Positions 33,894 through 44,985 of a DNA stretch of 64,000 nt are shown here, one piece after another. The first letter of the stretch is position 1, and every line of letters begins with the position of its first letter. A model generated the notes under the pieces. The model had not been told where the DNA came from, did not search any database, and was given only the letters and a program-made list of their open reading frames with translations. This DNA is from Bartonella sp. M0177 (GTDB lineage Bacteria > Pseudomonadota > Alphaproteobacteria > Rhizobiales > Rhizobiaceae): the NCBI RefSeq assembly GCF_016102285.1, contig NZ_JACFOY010000001.1, positions 2,046,001-2,110,000 on the forward strand, given 5' to 3'. Both the position numbers and the translations under genes were made by a program.

Positions 33894-34898
33894 ATGGTCT
33901 ATGACTTGAGCCTTTTGGATAAATGCCCGCTTGATATCAACCGCAATGCCGGGCAAGCATTACGCAACGCAGTAGAAACAGCTCGTGCAGCAGAAGCGGC
34001 CGGTTTCCGTCGTTTTTGGGTAGCCGAACATCATCACTCCAAAGAATTTGCGTCGAGCGCACCGGAAATACTTGTTGCCTATCTGTTGGCAGCAACACGC
34101 AGAATACGCGTTGGCTCGGGTGGCGTCATGTTGCAACATTATAGTCCGTATAAAATAGCCGAAGTCTTCAATGTGCTCTCGGCTATCGAACCGGGACGCG
34201 TAGACCTCGGAATCGGCAAAACACCGGGTGGTTTGCCACATACAACAGCAGCACTTCAGGCCGAATTTTCCGACGAGAACCGCATCGGTTTCGAAGAAAA
34301 ACTGGAACTTCTCGACAAGCTCCTCGGCGGCGAGGAAATAAAGGAAGGGCGTTTTGCCGGATTGGCCGCAACGCCCAAGCCGGAAGTCCGTGCAAGTACC
34401 TTCCTGCTTGGAGCAAGTGCCGAGAGCGCAAAACTCGCTGCACGCCTCGGCTGGCAATTCAGCTATGCCGGTCATCTGAACGGAAGCGAAGAAAAATTGA
34501 AAAATACTGTTTCCACTTTTCGTCGGGCAACTTCCGGTGGCGTTCCGCAATTGGCGCTTGCCGCCGTCATTGATAAATCCGACAAGCGGGCAAAAGAACG
34601 CGCCAATGCAATTGCCATTTATAAAATCCATTTTTCCGATGGCAAAACATTTTCGCTCACCACTTTGGAAGCAGCAGAAGATTTCGGCCGTCTTTCCGGT
34701 CGTTCCGATTACACCATCGAAGAACATCGCACACAAATTATTGCTGGCACTGCTGCAACGGTCAACAAGGAGCTGCAAGCTCTTCATCACCAGTACGGAA
34801 TTGGTGAATTCATGTTGGAATTGCCTGCAAGCAGTGTCGAAGAACGTATCAACGCAATTGGCGCTCTTGCTTTCGAGCAAGAAAAACTCGCCGCCTGA
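33894..34898 (+). CDS. LLM-class flavin-dependent monooxygenase (luciferase-like)
   Basis: 334 residues; ATG preceded by AGGAG. Bacterial-luciferase-like TIM barrel: FRRFWVAEHHHSKEF near 35-50, RIRVGSGGVMLQHYSPYKIAE near 70-95, EPGRVDLGIGKTPGG near 100-115. This resembles the alkanal-monooxygenase-like branch (YtmO/MsnO8-type). Such enzymes use FMNH2 delivered by a separate reductase, here encoded two genes downstream. It opens a plus-strand operon with another monooxygenase, an FMN reductase, an acetyltransferase, an amino-acid-type importer and cysteine synthase. The likely job is oxidative cleavage of a carbon-sulfur bond in an organosulfur compound. The exact substrate is unknown. Confidence 0.85.
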   Translation: MVYDLSLLDKCPLDINRNAGQALRNAVETARAAEAAGFRRFWVAEHHHSKEFASSAPEILVAYLLAATRRIRVGSGGVMLQHYSPYKIAEVFNVLSAIEPGRVDLGIGKTPGGLPHTTAALQAEFSDENRIGFEEKLELLDKLLGGEEIKEGRFAGLAATPKPEVRASTFLLGASAESAKLAARLGWQFSYAGHLNGSEEKLKNTVSTFRRATSGGVPQLALAAVIDKSDKRAKERANAIAIYKIHFSDGKTFSLTTLEAAEDFGRLSGRSDYTIEEHRTQIIAGTAATVNKELQALHHQYGIGEFMLELPASSVEERINAIGALAFEQEKLAA

Positions 34899-34919
34899 CC
34901 CATATCGAGGAGATTTAAG

Positions 34920-36251
34920 ATGACGCATAATAAAATCAATTTCGGCATCATGCTTCATGGTGCAGGCGGCCATATGAATTCATGGCGCCATCCTTCTGTT
35001 CCGGCAGATGCGAGTGTCAACATTGCTTACAATGTCAATCTTGCCAAACGTGCTGAAGCCGAAGGGCTCGCTTTCGTTTTTGTTGCCGACGGGCTTTACA
35101 TCAATGAAAAATCGATTCCGCATTTTCTGAACCGTTTCGAACCGCTCACTCTTCTATCGTTTCTCGCCGCACATACGTCGAAAATCGGTCTTGGCGGCAC
35201 GGTTTCAACCTCTTACAGCGACCCGTTCACGGTTGCGCGCCAATTTGCGTCCCTCGACCTTTTAAGTGGCGGGCGGGCTGCATGGAACATTGTCACAACC
35301 CCGCTTGAAGGGACTGCCAAAAATTATGGCCGCCCGCATCCCGATCATACATTGCGTTATGAAATCGCCAGCGAATATATCGACGTGGTCAAAGGGCTAT
35401 GGTCTTCATGGGAAGAAGATGCATTTGTTCGTAACCGCGAAACCGGCCAGTTTTTCGACCCGAAAAAATTGCACCGCGTCAATCATCACGGCAAGTTTTT
35501 CTCGGTAGAAGGGCCGCTCAATATCCAGCGTTCCCCACAAGGCGAACCGGTTATTTTCCAAGCTGGCGCATCCGAATCCGGCATTCATTTCGCCTCCAAA
35601 TATGCCGAGGCGGTCTTTACCCACATCAGAGATATTGACGAAGCTAGAAACTATGCCAAGCGCATCAGAGATGGAGCGGTTGCACATGGTCGCTCGCTCA
35701 ATGATGTGAAGATTTTTCCGGGTATCAGCCCGATTGTAGGACGCACCAAAGAAGAGGCAGAAGAAAAATTCCGCGAAATCCGCAATCTCGTCAATATCGA
35801 AGATGCACTTGCCTATCTTGGCCGCTATTTCGATCATCACGACTTTGCGCAATATGATCTCGACAAACCTTTCCCCGAAATTGGCGACATCGGGAAAAAC
35901 AGTTTCCGTTCAACGAGCGACCACATCAAGCAAGAGGCAAAAGAAAAAGGGCTGACTTTACGTGAAGTGGCACTCAAGGTAACCACTCAACGTGGCGATT
36001 TTATCGGTAGTTATGACGACGTTACAAATCGCATTATCGAATGGTTCGACAGCGGCGCTGCCGACGGCTTCATCCTCACTATGCAGGTAAGTGGCCAAGG
36101 CTTCGAAGACTTTTCTGCCGAAATCTTGCCTCGCCTTGAAGAACGCGGCTATTTCGATCGCAAGCTCCATCACAACACATTGCGTGAAAATCTTGGCCTT
36201 GCCATTCCCTCGAACCGTTATGCCGAAAAACAGCAAATTGTTGCTGCTTGA
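34920..36251 (+). CDS. NtaA/SnaA/DszA-family FMN-dependent monooxygenase
   Basis: 443 residues, 21 bases after the previous gene with GAGGAG upstream. Typical family opening HGAGGHMNSWRHP, then AEAEGLAFVFVADG, ARQFASLDLLSGGRAAWNIVT and YIDVVKGLWSSWEEDA, with EPVIFQAGASESG in mid-protein. The length is standard for the NtaA group. The family includes nitrilotriacetate, dibenzothiophene-sulfone and N-acetyl-S-modified-cysteine monooxygenases (YxeK, YtnJ). In this operon the last type is the best fit: C-S bond cleavage of an N-acetylated cysteine conjugate. The substrate is inferred from context only. Confidence 0.87.
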   Translation: MTHNKINFGIMLHGAGGHMNSWRHPSVPADASVNIAYNVNLAKRAEAEGLAFVFVADGLYINEKSIPHFLNRFEPLTLLSFLAAHTSKIGLGGTVSTSYSDPFTVARQFASLDLLSGGRAAWNIVTTPLEGTAKNYGRPHPDHTLRYEIASEYIDVVKGLWSSWEEDAFVRNRETGQFFDPKKLHRVNHHGKFFSVEGPLNIQRSPQGEPVIFQAGASESGIHFASKYAEAVFTHIRDIDEARNYAKRIRDGAVAHGRSLNDVKIFPGISPIVGRTKEEAEEKFREIRNLVNIEDALAYLGRYFDHHDFAQYDLDKPFPEIGDIGKNSFRSTSDHIKQEAKEKGLTLREVALKVTTQRGDFIGSYDDVTNRIIEWFDSGAADGFILTMQVSGQGFEDFSAEILPRLEERGYFDRKLHHNTLRENLGLAIPSNRYAEKQQIVAA

Positions 36252-36268
36252 AGCCGAAAGGACAAAAC

Positions 36269-36883
36269 ATGAGCAAAGTGATCGCTTTTTCCGGCAGTTT
36301 CAACCGGCCATCAAAAACCAGCGCTCTCGTCAATTATATAGGCAAGGAAGTTGCCCGAAAATTCGGCACCGAGGTTCAGAGCTATGATCTTCAGGATGTC
36401 GGAATCTCGCTGGGTCTTGCCCAGCGTGCCGACAAGCTTGAGCCGAAAGGCCAACAAATTATTGAAGAGCTGACTTTGGCAGACGCCATTATCATCGGCA
36501 GTCCGGTCTATAAAGGCAGTTATCCGGGATTGTTCAAACATTTCATCGATCTCATCGAGCCGGAAAGACTTTACGGAAAACCTGTTCTTCTTTCCGCAAC
36601 CGGTGGTGGCGACCGTCATGCTTTGATGGTCGAACATCAATTACGCCCGCTTTTCGGTTTCTTCATGGCGCATAGCCTGCCAACCGCTATTTATGCTTCG
36701 TCACGTGATTTCGGGCCGGATAATGAAATCCAGTCGCAAGATCTTATTTCCCGCATTGATAAGGCTGTCGACCAATTCCTTCCCTTTCTCAAAAGCCAAC
36801 CGGTCGATGCTGCCAGTCAAAAAACGACCATTCAACTGACAAGGGAAAATAACGACGTTCTTCCTCTTGCGGCCAATTCCTGA
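36269..36883 (+). CDS. NAD(P)H-dependent FMN reductase (MsuE/SsuE type)
   Basis: 204 residues from the ATG at 36269, with GAAAGGAC upstream; a start seven codons earlier is less likely. Flavodoxin-like fold: IAFSGSFNRPSKT near 5-17 (phosphate loop), IIIGSPVYKGSYPGLFKHFIDL near 75-97, LSATGGGDRHALMVEHQLRP near 110-130. These are hallmarks of sulfonate-type FMN reductases. It should supply FMNH2 to the two monooxygenases encoded just upstream. Cytoplasmic. Assignment to the family is firm; MsuE versus SsuE is not resolved. Confidence 0.87.
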   Translation: MSKVIAFSGSFNRPSKTSALVNYIGKEVARKFGTEVQSYDLQDVGISLGLAQRADKLEPKGQQIIEELTLADAIIIGSPVYKGSYPGLFKHFIDLIEPERLYGKPVLLSATGGGDRHALMVEHQLRPLFGFFMAHSLPTAIYASSRDFGPDNEIQSQDLISRIDKAVDQFLPFLKSQPVDAASQKTTIQLTRENNDVLPLAANS

Positions 36884-36896
36884 GGGAGAAAAGGCA

Positions 36897-37481
36897 ATGA
36901 AACAATTTGTTTTTACGAGCCTCAAGGATCCGCGAGCCGCGCGGCTGCGCGCCGCCTTGATAGAAGAATATGATAGCCGCTACGGTACCTTCTATGATGA
37001 AGAAGGTGCCAAAGCCGAGCTCGACCGCTATCCGGCTGAAGATTTCGCCCCGCCAAGGGGAAATTTTCTTCTTTTGATTGAAGGAGAAGAGACGATCGGT
37101 GGCGGTGCTTTCAAATTTTTCGATGACACAACAGCCGAATTCAAACGCATCTGGATTGATAATGGTTATCGCCGTCAGGGCCTTGCGGCGCTCATTCTCG
37201 ACAAACTCGAACGGCAAGCGCAATTACAAGGGTATAAACGCGTTTATCTCACCACCGGCTTTCGCCAGCCGGAGGCTGTCAATCTCTATCTGAAAAATGG
37301 CTATACCAATCTTTTTGATTTGAATGGCGATTGGGAAGCTTATCGCCATTTGCCTTTTGAAAAAGACATCCGCAACAAAAATCACGAACACAATCCTAAT
37401 CGGGGTAATGACCTCGATCATCATTTGCAGTCATTCTCACCTGTCAAAGCCGAAAGCGCATTGCCGCCGACAAGCCTTTGA
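36897..37481 (+). CDS. GNAT-family N-acetyltransferase
   Basis: 194 residues from the ATG at 36897, with GGGAG upstream. The acetyl-CoA loop is visible as GYRRQGLAALILDKLE near 93-108, followed by LTTGFRQPEAVNLYLKNGYT. The N-terminal part (RGNFLLLIEGEETIGGGAFKFF) forms the expected strands. After about 165 a polar, His/Asn-rich tail of ~30 residues follows. Flanked by organosulfur monooxygenases and a cystine/amino-acid-type importer, it may N-acetylate an S-modified cysteine before oxidation, as SnaA/SnaB do in Bacillus. That role is inference from gene content. Confidence 0.78.
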   Translation: MKQFVFTSLKDPRAARLRAALIEEYDSRYGTFYDEEGAKAELDRYPAEDFAPPRGNFLLLIEGEETIGGGAFKFFDDTTAEFKRIWIDNGYRRQGLAALILDKLERQAQLQGYKRVYLTTGFRQPEAVNLYLKNGYTNLFDLNGDWEAYRHLPFEKDIRNKNHEHNPNRGNDLDHHLQSFSPVKAESALPPTSL

Positions 37482-37493
37482 AAAGGAGCCCCC

Positions 37494-39353
37494 ATGTCAT
37501 CACTAACAGATATTCACACTCCCGAATTGTCCGCAAAATTTGATTCCGAAACAAATCAATACTCGGATTGCAAGGTCGTCCCCGCGCGCTATCCGTTGCG
37601 AATGTTCGGAACGGTTTTTTCTGTTCTTGTGATCGCGGTTATTTTATATTCGGTTTTAACAAACGAAAAATGGGGTTGGCCGGTTTTCGCAACATGGTTT
37701 TTCTCCGAACCGGTTCTTGCCGGCCTTGGCCGCACAATTTTGCTCACCATCCTTGCGACGATATCCGGTTCATTGCTGGGAACATGTCTGGCATTGGCCC
37801 GTGTTTCGAAATCACCACTGCTTGCCGGTCTGTCATGGAGCTATATCTGGTTATTGCGCTCCGTGCCGCTTATTGTGCTTTTGCTCATTCTCAACAATCT
37901 CGGTTATCTTTACGAAAGTATCCGCCTCACCAATCCGTTGAATGGCGAAATACTCGTCAATTACCCGATGGTATCTTTGCTGACACCTTTTCTTGCCGCT
38001 TTCATCGGCTTGACACTCAACCAGTCGGCATTTTTTGCCGAAATCGTTCGCGGGGGAATTTTGTCTGTCGATAACGGCCAGCATGAGGCCGCCGCTTCCC
38101 TCGGATTGTCGAAAAAACGGCAAGTCTTGCGCATCGTCTTGCCGCAAGCCATGCGCACTATTCTTCCTACCGGCTTTAACGAAATTATCGGTTTGGCCAA
38201 AGGAACCTCTATGGTTTACGTTTTGGCCTTGCCGGAATTGTTTTATACCGTTCAGGTTATCTATCGGCGCAATCTTGAAGTGATACCGCTTCTGATGGTT
38301 GCAACCGTCTGGTATCTGGTCATTATGACGGTGCTTTCGATTGTTCAGTATTATATTGAAAGCATTTACGCCAAAGGCGCCGTGCGCAATCCTTCGGAAC
38401 TCGCTTTTTCACGGATTGAACGTGGCCTCGGTAACCTTGCCCGTCATGTCCCGTTTTTAAAAATACCGTCGGCCTCGACAGCGGAAGATAAATTGACGTT
38501 AAGCGATCAAATCGAAGACTTGGCAGAGGGCGAGGATCCATCGCTTGACGAGTGCCAGCATCCGGCCTTTGGCAATCTTTATTCGGGTGAAGGTGCAGAA
38601 GTCAATGTTCACAATGTGTCGAAATATTTCGGCGCTAACAAAGTGTTGGACAATGTCAGTCTTACAGTGCCAGCAGAGAGTGTAACCGTTATTCTGGGAC
38701 CATCCGGTTCCGGAAAATCCACACTCCTTAGAACAATCAACCATCTTGAACGCGTTGATAGCGGCTTTATTGATGTTGATGGCGAATTGATCGGCTATCG
38801 CAGAGAAGCAAATACGCTTTACGAACTGAAAGAAAAAGACATTCTGAAACAACGCGCCGACATTGCCATGGTGTTCCAGAATTTCAATCTGTTTCCGCAT
38901 TTGACTGTTCTCGAAAACATTATCGAAGCACCGACACAAGTTAAAAAACTTCCCCATAAAAAGGCGGTTGAAGAAGCGCTTGATCTGTTGTCCCGTGTCG
39001 GTTTGAAAGACAAAGCCAATGTTTATCCGCGGCAACTTTCCGGTGGGCAACAACAACGTGTTGCCATTGCCCGTGCATTGGCGCTTCGCCCCAAAGTTCT
39101 GCTGTTTGATGAACCGACTTCCGCCCTTGATCCCGAGCTTGTCGGTGAAGTGCTCGATGTCATCAAAGAGCTCGCCCGTACCGGTTCGACACTTATCGTC
39201 GTCACCCATGAAATCGGATTTGCCCGCGAAGTCGCTGATACGATCGTCTTCATGGAAAGCGGAAAAATAGTTGAAACAGGAAGTCCCGAAGAGGTCTTCA
39301 ACCACACGAAACAGGCAAGAACAAAAGCCTTTTTAAACAAGGTTTTAAAATAA
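37494..39353 (+). CDS. Fused polar-amino-acid-type ABC permease and ATPase
   Basis: 619 residues, with AAGGAG before the ATG. Residues ~30-300 are a HisM/TcyL-type permease with the EAA loop ([20 protein letters not shown] near 198-217). Residues ~360-619 are a GlnQ/TcyN-type ATPase: Walker [10 protein letters not shown] near 402, signature [12 protein letters not shown] near 515, Walker [15 protein letters not shown], switch His in VVTHE. Fusion of permease and ATPase in one chain is uncommon among these importers. Two binding-protein genes follow. Predicted role is uptake of cystine or S-substituted cysteine across the inner membrane; the substrate is inferred from the operon. Confidence 0.88.
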   Translation: MSSLTDIHTPELSAKFDSETNQYSDCKVVPARYPLRMFGTVFSVLVIAVILYSVLTNEKWGWPVFATWFFSEPVLAGLGRTILLTILATISGSLLGTCLALARVSKSPLLAGLSWSYIWLLRSVPLIVLLLILNNLGYLYESIRLTNPLNGEILVNYPMVSLLTPFLAAFIGLTLNQSAFFAEIVRGGILSVDNGQHEAAASLGLSKKRQVLRIVLPQAMRTILPTGFNEIIGLAKGTSMVYVLALPELFYTVQVIYRRNLEVIPLLMVATVWYLVIMTVLSIVQYYIESIYAKGAVRNPSELAFSRIERGLGNLARHVPFLKIPSASTAEDKLTLSDQIEDLAEGEDPSLDECQHPAFGNLYSGEGAEVNVHNVSKYFGANKVLDNVSLTVPAESVTVILGPSGSGKSTLLRTINHLERVDSGFIDVDGELIGYRREANTLYELKEKDILKQRADIAMVFQNFNLFPHLTVLENIIEAPTQVKKLPHKKAVEEALDLLSRVGLKDKANVYPRQLSGGQQQRVAIARALALRPKVLLFDEPTSALDPELVGEVLDVIKELARTGSTLIVVTHEIGFAREVADTIVFMESGKIVETGSPEEVFNHTKQARTKAFLNKVLK

Positions 39354-39402
39354 TACGCCACTTTGAAAAATCGGCAATTTGCCAAATATTATGAGGTTTT
39401 TT

Positions 39403-40353
39403 ATGAGTTTATTCGGTAATAATTTCGGCGTCAAAACACTGCTTATCGCGGCAAGTTTGGCATTTTCGCAAGCATCGTGGTCTGAAACTGTGCCACTTGA
39501 TCTATCGGTAGAACAGCCTGGTCGCCCGCATACGACTTTCAGTCAGGAACGCGCCAACGAAGTTGCCAATGTGCCTTTCGTGAAAAAGGATACATTGACA
39601 ATCGCATTCAGCACGAACAGCAGCCTTCCCTTGCACGACTATGCAAGCGACGCAAAAACATGGATAGGATCGGATGCCGATATTATTTCAGCCATCGCCG
39701 AACGTATGGGCAAAAAACTCGAATTCATCAATATCAATTGGGAAGATTGGCCGTTGGGTCTATCAAGCGGCAAATATGACGGTGTCATTGCCAATCTGAC
39801 AGTGACTGAAGAGCGCAAAGAAAAATTCGATTTTGCTACCTACCGCCACGATGTCATCGGCATCTATGTCAAGAAATCGAGCCCCATCAAAGAAATTAAA
39901 GAAGCAAAGGATATTGCCGGTTTGCGGGTAATTACCGATGCCGGTACAAATCAGGAAAAACTTCTGCTTCAGTGGAATGATGAAAATGTCAAAAACGGTT
40001 TGAAACCGGTAGAAGTTCAATATTATGATGACCGCGCTTTGCAAACGCTGGCTTTGGACAGCGACCGCGCCGATGCCATTTTCAGTGTCAACGCCATGCA
40101 ATCGCTTGTAGCCGCCACAACCGGTAAAACAAGACTGGTTGGCACCATCAACGGGGGTTGGCCACTAACCGCCGATATCGGTATCGGTTTGCCTAAAAAT
40201 AGCCCGCTCACCAAACCCGTTTCGGATTGTATCAATGATATAATTGCCGATGGAACATATGAAAAAATCCTCAAACGTTGGAATTTGACGGAAGAAGCCA
40301 TTTCGCAATCGCAAATCAATCCTCCCGGCTTGCCGAAACCTAAAGCTAAATAA
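39403..40353 (+). CDS. Periplasmic substrate-binding protein, amino-acid/cystine type (first of two)
   Basis: 316 residues from the ATG at 39403, chosen because GAGG sits six bases upstream; ATG 39391 is also possible. A Sec signal (TLLIAASLAFSQASWSE) with no lipobox Cys means a soluble periplasmic protein. The SBP_bac_3 fold shows as WIGSDADIISAIAERMGKKLE, WPLGLSSGKYDGVIANLTVTEERKEKFDF and GLRVITDAGTNQEK. It pairs with the upstream permease-ATPase. A second, related binding protein follows, as TcyJ and TcyK do in Bacillus. Confidence 0.85.
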   Translation: MSLFGNNFGVKTLLIAASLAFSQASWSETVPLDLSVEQPGRPHTTFSQERANEVANVPFVKKDTLTIAFSTNSSLPLHDYASDAKTWIGSDADIISAIAERMGKKLEFININWEDWPLGLSSGKYDGVIANLTVTEERKEKFDFATYRHDVIGIYVKKSSPIKEIKEAKDIAGLRVITDAGTNQEKLLLQWNDENVKNGLKPVEVQYYDDRALQTLALDSDRADAIFSVNAMQSLVAATTGKTRLVGTINGGWPLTADIGIGLPKNSPLTKPVSDCINDIIADGTYEKILKRWNLTEEAISQSQINPPGLPKPKAK

Positions 40354-40452
40354 AAATCAAGCCAAATAACAGTCCGGCCAAAAAGAGTTCGGCGCAAGTC
40401 GAACTCCGGTCAAAGAACTATAAAGTTGTCACGCTAACCGTGAGGCCCCCCC

Positions 40453-41394
40453 ATGAAGAAGACCAAAATTTTCGTTCCATTATTTTTCATCGTCTTCCTT
40501 GCGGAAACGGTGCTCAACGCTTACGGGCTTGACCAGAAACCCTTTTTTGACACCACTGCCGAACAGAGGGGACGCATTCACGTAGGCAAAAATGACGACG
40601 CAATCAAAGCAATTCCGCCAGACTATCATTTTGTCAAACCGGACACATTTACTGTTGCTGTTGCCCCGAGCGACCCGCCATTATTGTTTTATGCAAATGA
40701 TGCCAAAACGCCCATCGGTTCGGAAGCGGACTTTGCCTCCGCAATCGCCGAAAGTTTAGGTAAAAAGCTCGAGCTCGTTCCCATTCCGTGGGTCGACTGG
40801 CCACTCGGTTTATCTTCCGGCAAATATGACGCGGTGCTTGCAAATGTCGGCGTTACCGAAGCACGCAAAAAGAAGTTCGATTTTTCCAGCTATCGTCAGG
40901 GTATCCATGGATTTTACGTAAGAACCGACAGCCCGATCAAAAAGGTCGAAAAACCCGAAGACCTCGCCGGATATCGGGTTGTTGTCGGCAGCGGAACCAA
41001 TCAGGAACGCATTATGTTGCGTTGGAATGATATTGTTACTCGTGAAAATCTGAAGCCGATAGCACTTCAGGACTATGACGATAGTGCTGCAAGACTTCTT
41101 GCCATACAGTCAGGGCGGGCTGATGTGATTGTCGCTCCACATGCAAAACTGGCTTACATGGCATTGCGTGATGGCAATTTGCGCAAAGTCGGGACACTTC
41201 TTGCCGGTTGGCCCGATCGTTCCGACGTTTCGGTCGCGACGAGAAAATCGAGTGGTCTTGCCGAACCGGTTACAATTGCAATCAACGGACTTATAAAGTC
41301 GGGAGTTTACAGAAAAATTCTCGAGAAATGGCATCAGGAAGATGAAGCACTCGACGTTTCAGAAACCAATCCCCAAGGCATGGCAGAAGAATAG
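40453..41394 (+). CDS. Periplasmic substrate-binding protein, amino-acid/cystine type (second of two)
   Basis: 313 residues; GAGG stands seven bases before the ATG. The N-terminal signal (IFVPLFFIVFLAETVLNAYG) lacks a clear lipobox. It shares the scheme of the preceding binding protein almost motif for motif: PIGSEADFASAIAESLGKKLE, WPLGLSSGKYDAVLANVGVTEARKKKFDF and VVVGSGTNQERIMLRWND. The two are therefore diverged paralogues. They probably widen the ligand range of the one importer. The ligand is unknown. Confidence 0.85.
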   Translation: MKKTKIFVPLFFIVFLAETVLNAYGLDQKPFFDTTAEQRGRIHVGKNDDAIKAIPPDYHFVKPDTFTVAVAPSDPPLLFYANDAKTPIGSEADFASAIAESLGKKLELVPIPWVDWPLGLSSGKYDAVLANVGVTEARKKKFDFSSYRQGIHGFYVRTDSPIKKVEKPEDLAGYRVVVGSGTNQERIMLRWNDIVTRENLKPIALQDYDDSAARLLAIQSGRADVIVAPHAKLAYMALRDGNLRKVGTLLAGWPDRSDVSVATRKSSGLAEPVTIAINGLIKSGVYRKILEKWHQEDEALDVSETNPQGMAEE

Positions 41395-41409
41395 CGGAGA
41401 ATTATCCCC

Positions 41410-42360
41410 ATGAAAATCCATAACAATATTACTGAACTCGTCGGCAAGACCCCGCTTGTCGAGCTTCATCATTACGGCAAAAAACATCATTTGAAATCAA
41501 GAATTATTGCCAAACTGGAATATCTCAATCCGGCAGGCAGTATCAAAGACCGTGCCGCTTTGAATATGATTAATGAAGCGGAAAAATCCGGTAAGCTGAA
41601 AAAGGGCGATACTATTGTCGACATTACAAGCGGCAATACAGGCATTGCGCTTGCCGCTGTGGCGGCTGCCAAAGGCTATGCAACGAAATTCTATGTAAGC
41701 GATAATATCAGCGCCGACAAAATAAAACTTCTCAAGCTTTATGGTGCGGAAGTGGTTCCGGTTGAAAATTCTTTTTTCATGGATCCGGAAGCATTGGAAA
41801 AAATGGCTGCCCGCATCGTTTCGGAAAACCCGAACGCCTTTTTTATCGACCAATTGGCCAACCCCGATAATCCGAAGGTTCATATTGTCTCGACCGGCCC
41901 TGAAATCTGGGAAGATACAGACGGTCAGGTGGATATTCTGGTCTGTGCCATGGGTACAGGCGGAACGGTTTCGGGAACCGGAAAATATTTGAAATCGAAA
42001 AATCCCAAAATCAAAGTTGTTATTGCAGAACCGGCAGAAACCTCGCTTCCAAGTGAAGAAAATCCCTATCCGGATGAAATCGACGGGGTGCACAAGGTAA
42101 GCGAAGTACCCGCAGAGTCTCTGCCAAAGAACTATGCGGCAGAAGTGGTTGATGAAATTTTTTCACTCGACACCGCGGATGCTCTTAATGTTCAACGTGA
42201 TCTCTTAACGACAGAGGGAATATTCCCAGGTGTTTCGGCCGCTGCCATTTTATGGACAGCAACCCGCCTTGCCGAACGGGAAGAAAATAAAGGCAAAATG
42301 ATTGTTGCAATTTTCCCTGATAGTGGCGAACGTTATTTGAGTGCTGCAACAAAGAATTGA
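41410..42360 (+). CDS. cysK: Cysteine synthase (O-acetylserine sulfhydrylase family)
   Basis: 316 residues, fifteen bases after the preceding gene. PLP-binding Lys46 lies in NPAGSIKDRAA. The substrate loop TSGNTG is near 77-82 and the phosphate-binding GTGGTVSGTGKYLK near 178-191. It is a CysK/CysM-type enzyme that makes cysteine from O-acetylserine and sulfide or thiols in the cytoplasm. As the last gene of the organosulfur operon it may assimilate the sulfur freed by the monooxygenases. A cystathionine beta-synthase-like role is less likely, since no extra domain is present. A strong terminator follows. Confidence 0.88.
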   Translation: MKIHNNITELVGKTPLVELHHYGKKHHLKSRIIAKLEYLNPAGSIKDRAALNMINEAEKSGKLKKGDTIVDITSGNTGIALAAVAAAKGYATKFYVSDNISADKIKLLKLYGAEVVPVENSFFMDPEALEKMAARIVSENPNAFFIDQLANPDNPKVHIVSTGPEIWEDTDGQVDILVCAMGTGGTVSGTGKYLKSKNPKIKVVIAEPAETSLPSEENPYPDEIDGVHKVSEVPAESLPKNYAAEVVDEIFSLDTADALNVQRDLLTTEGIFPGVSAAAILWTATRLAEREENKGKMIVAIFPDSGERYLSAATKN

Positions 42361-42376
42361 AGCAATTGCATATTTG

Positions 42377-42408
42377 CGGGCAGAAGCCGATCTGCCCGTA
42401 AATTTTTT
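42377..42408 (+). terminator. Rho-independent terminator of the organosulfur operon
   Basis: CGGGCAG and CTGCCCG arms enclose an eight-base loop and are followed by TAAATTTTTTA, seventeen bases past the cysK stop. Confidence 0.85.
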
Positions 42409-42840
42409 AGGAACATTTGCAGTTTCAAGTTTTTCATTCCCCGTAATGACTTTTTGCAAAAACTCAAAACAGAACGGAAAAGCTTTTATTCTGTCAACGC
42501 CGAAGACCAAAAACTTTTTATTTTCGATTTTAACCACGTCATTCGGTTAAACAAAATCAGACCATACAACCAGAAACAGGATTTTTATAATCTGCCTCGC
42601 GCTGGAATCAAACAGGAACGATCAAACGAACGGCAATAAACTTCAGACATGAATTGGCATTTTAAGCCACGCATTTTCCAGCTCTGCATATTTGCAGGTA
42701 ACACGCGCATTGGCTTTTAAAATTTAAACAACTGGCCGTTCAGTTTGAAAAAACAAATGCCTAAAGAAAGCGCGAATAAGCTGGTTTAACAATCGCCAAG
42801 CTTTTCGCGTGGTTTCAAGCGCGCCTATACAATGAACTGT
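42409..42840. other. Intergenic region with no supported gene
   Basis: About 430 bases between the convergent cysK and WrbA-like genes. Short frames exist, but none has a ribosome-binding site or recognisable protein sequence. I see nothing definable. Confidence 0.5.
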
Positions 42841-43395
42841 TTATTTGCCGTTACAAAATTGTTTGGTAATTTCCGCCACATGATGTCCGAGATATTTGGC
42901 TGTGTTCAAATCTTCTATTTTCGGCGTGACATCCGGTGACGCATTGTCCGACTGCGCCATAGCGCCGAGCCAGCTTCCGATGCCATTAAGATCATTGCGT
43001 GTTTTACCGGAAAGCAGACCGAGATTGACCCATATCATCGCATGTTGGGCGGCAAAAAGGCTCATTGTTATCAAACTGTTGAGCTTGTCGCCATGTTCGG
43101 CTCCCGAATTGGTAAAACCTGCTGCAATCTTGTTGCGCCATTTCTGTTCGACAAAAGCCGGACCGGTTGAATCTTCCATAAATTGTTTGAAACGTGCACT
43201 CACCGTTCCATTATAGGTGGGCGAGCCGAAAATAATGGCATCGGCTTTTTCAAGCAGGTTCCAATCGACCGGTTTTTCATCAAGTCCGATCAAAAACGTT
43301 TCGGCATTTTGTACTTCTTTCGCTCCCTCTTCCACATAATGCGCCAATTTTTCCGTGTGCCCGAAGCCACTATGATAAACAATTGCTATTTTCAT
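42841..43395 (-). CDS. WrbA-like flavodoxin-fold NAD(P)H:quinone oxidoreductase
   Basis: 184 residues from the ATG at 43395; a TTG three codons earlier is the alternative. Flavodoxin fold with phosphate loop YHSGFGHTEKLA near 6-17, then IIFGSPTYNGTVSARFKQFMED near 65-86 and AAGFTNSGAEHGDK near 100-113. It resembles the WrbA branch of FMN-dependent quinone reductases but is somewhat shorter than canonical WrbA (~200). Soluble, no signal. Transcribed divergently from the aldo/keto reductase gene cluster. A role in quinone or oxidative-stress handling is the family expectation, not shown here. Confidence 0.78.
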   Translation of the reverse strand: MKIAIVYHSGFGHTEKLAHYVEEGAKEVQNAETFLIGLDEKPVDWNLLEKADAIIFGSPTYNGTVSARFKQFMEDSTGPAFVEQKWRNKIAAGFTNSGAEHGDKLNSLITMSLFAAQHAMIWVNLGLLSGKTRNDLNGIGSWLGAMAQSDNASPDVTPKIEDLNTAKYLGHHVAEITKQFCNGK

Positions 43396-44959
<1,564 letters not shown>

Positions 44960-44985
44960 TTAACGGTAAGAAAAGGTGATCTCTG

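Noticed and set aside
33960-34973. 337-codon minus-strand frame over the LLM monooxygenase gene
   Set aside because: The plus-strand frame matches a well-known enzyme family with a ribosome-binding site; the antisense product is Cys/Phe-rich and unrecognisable.
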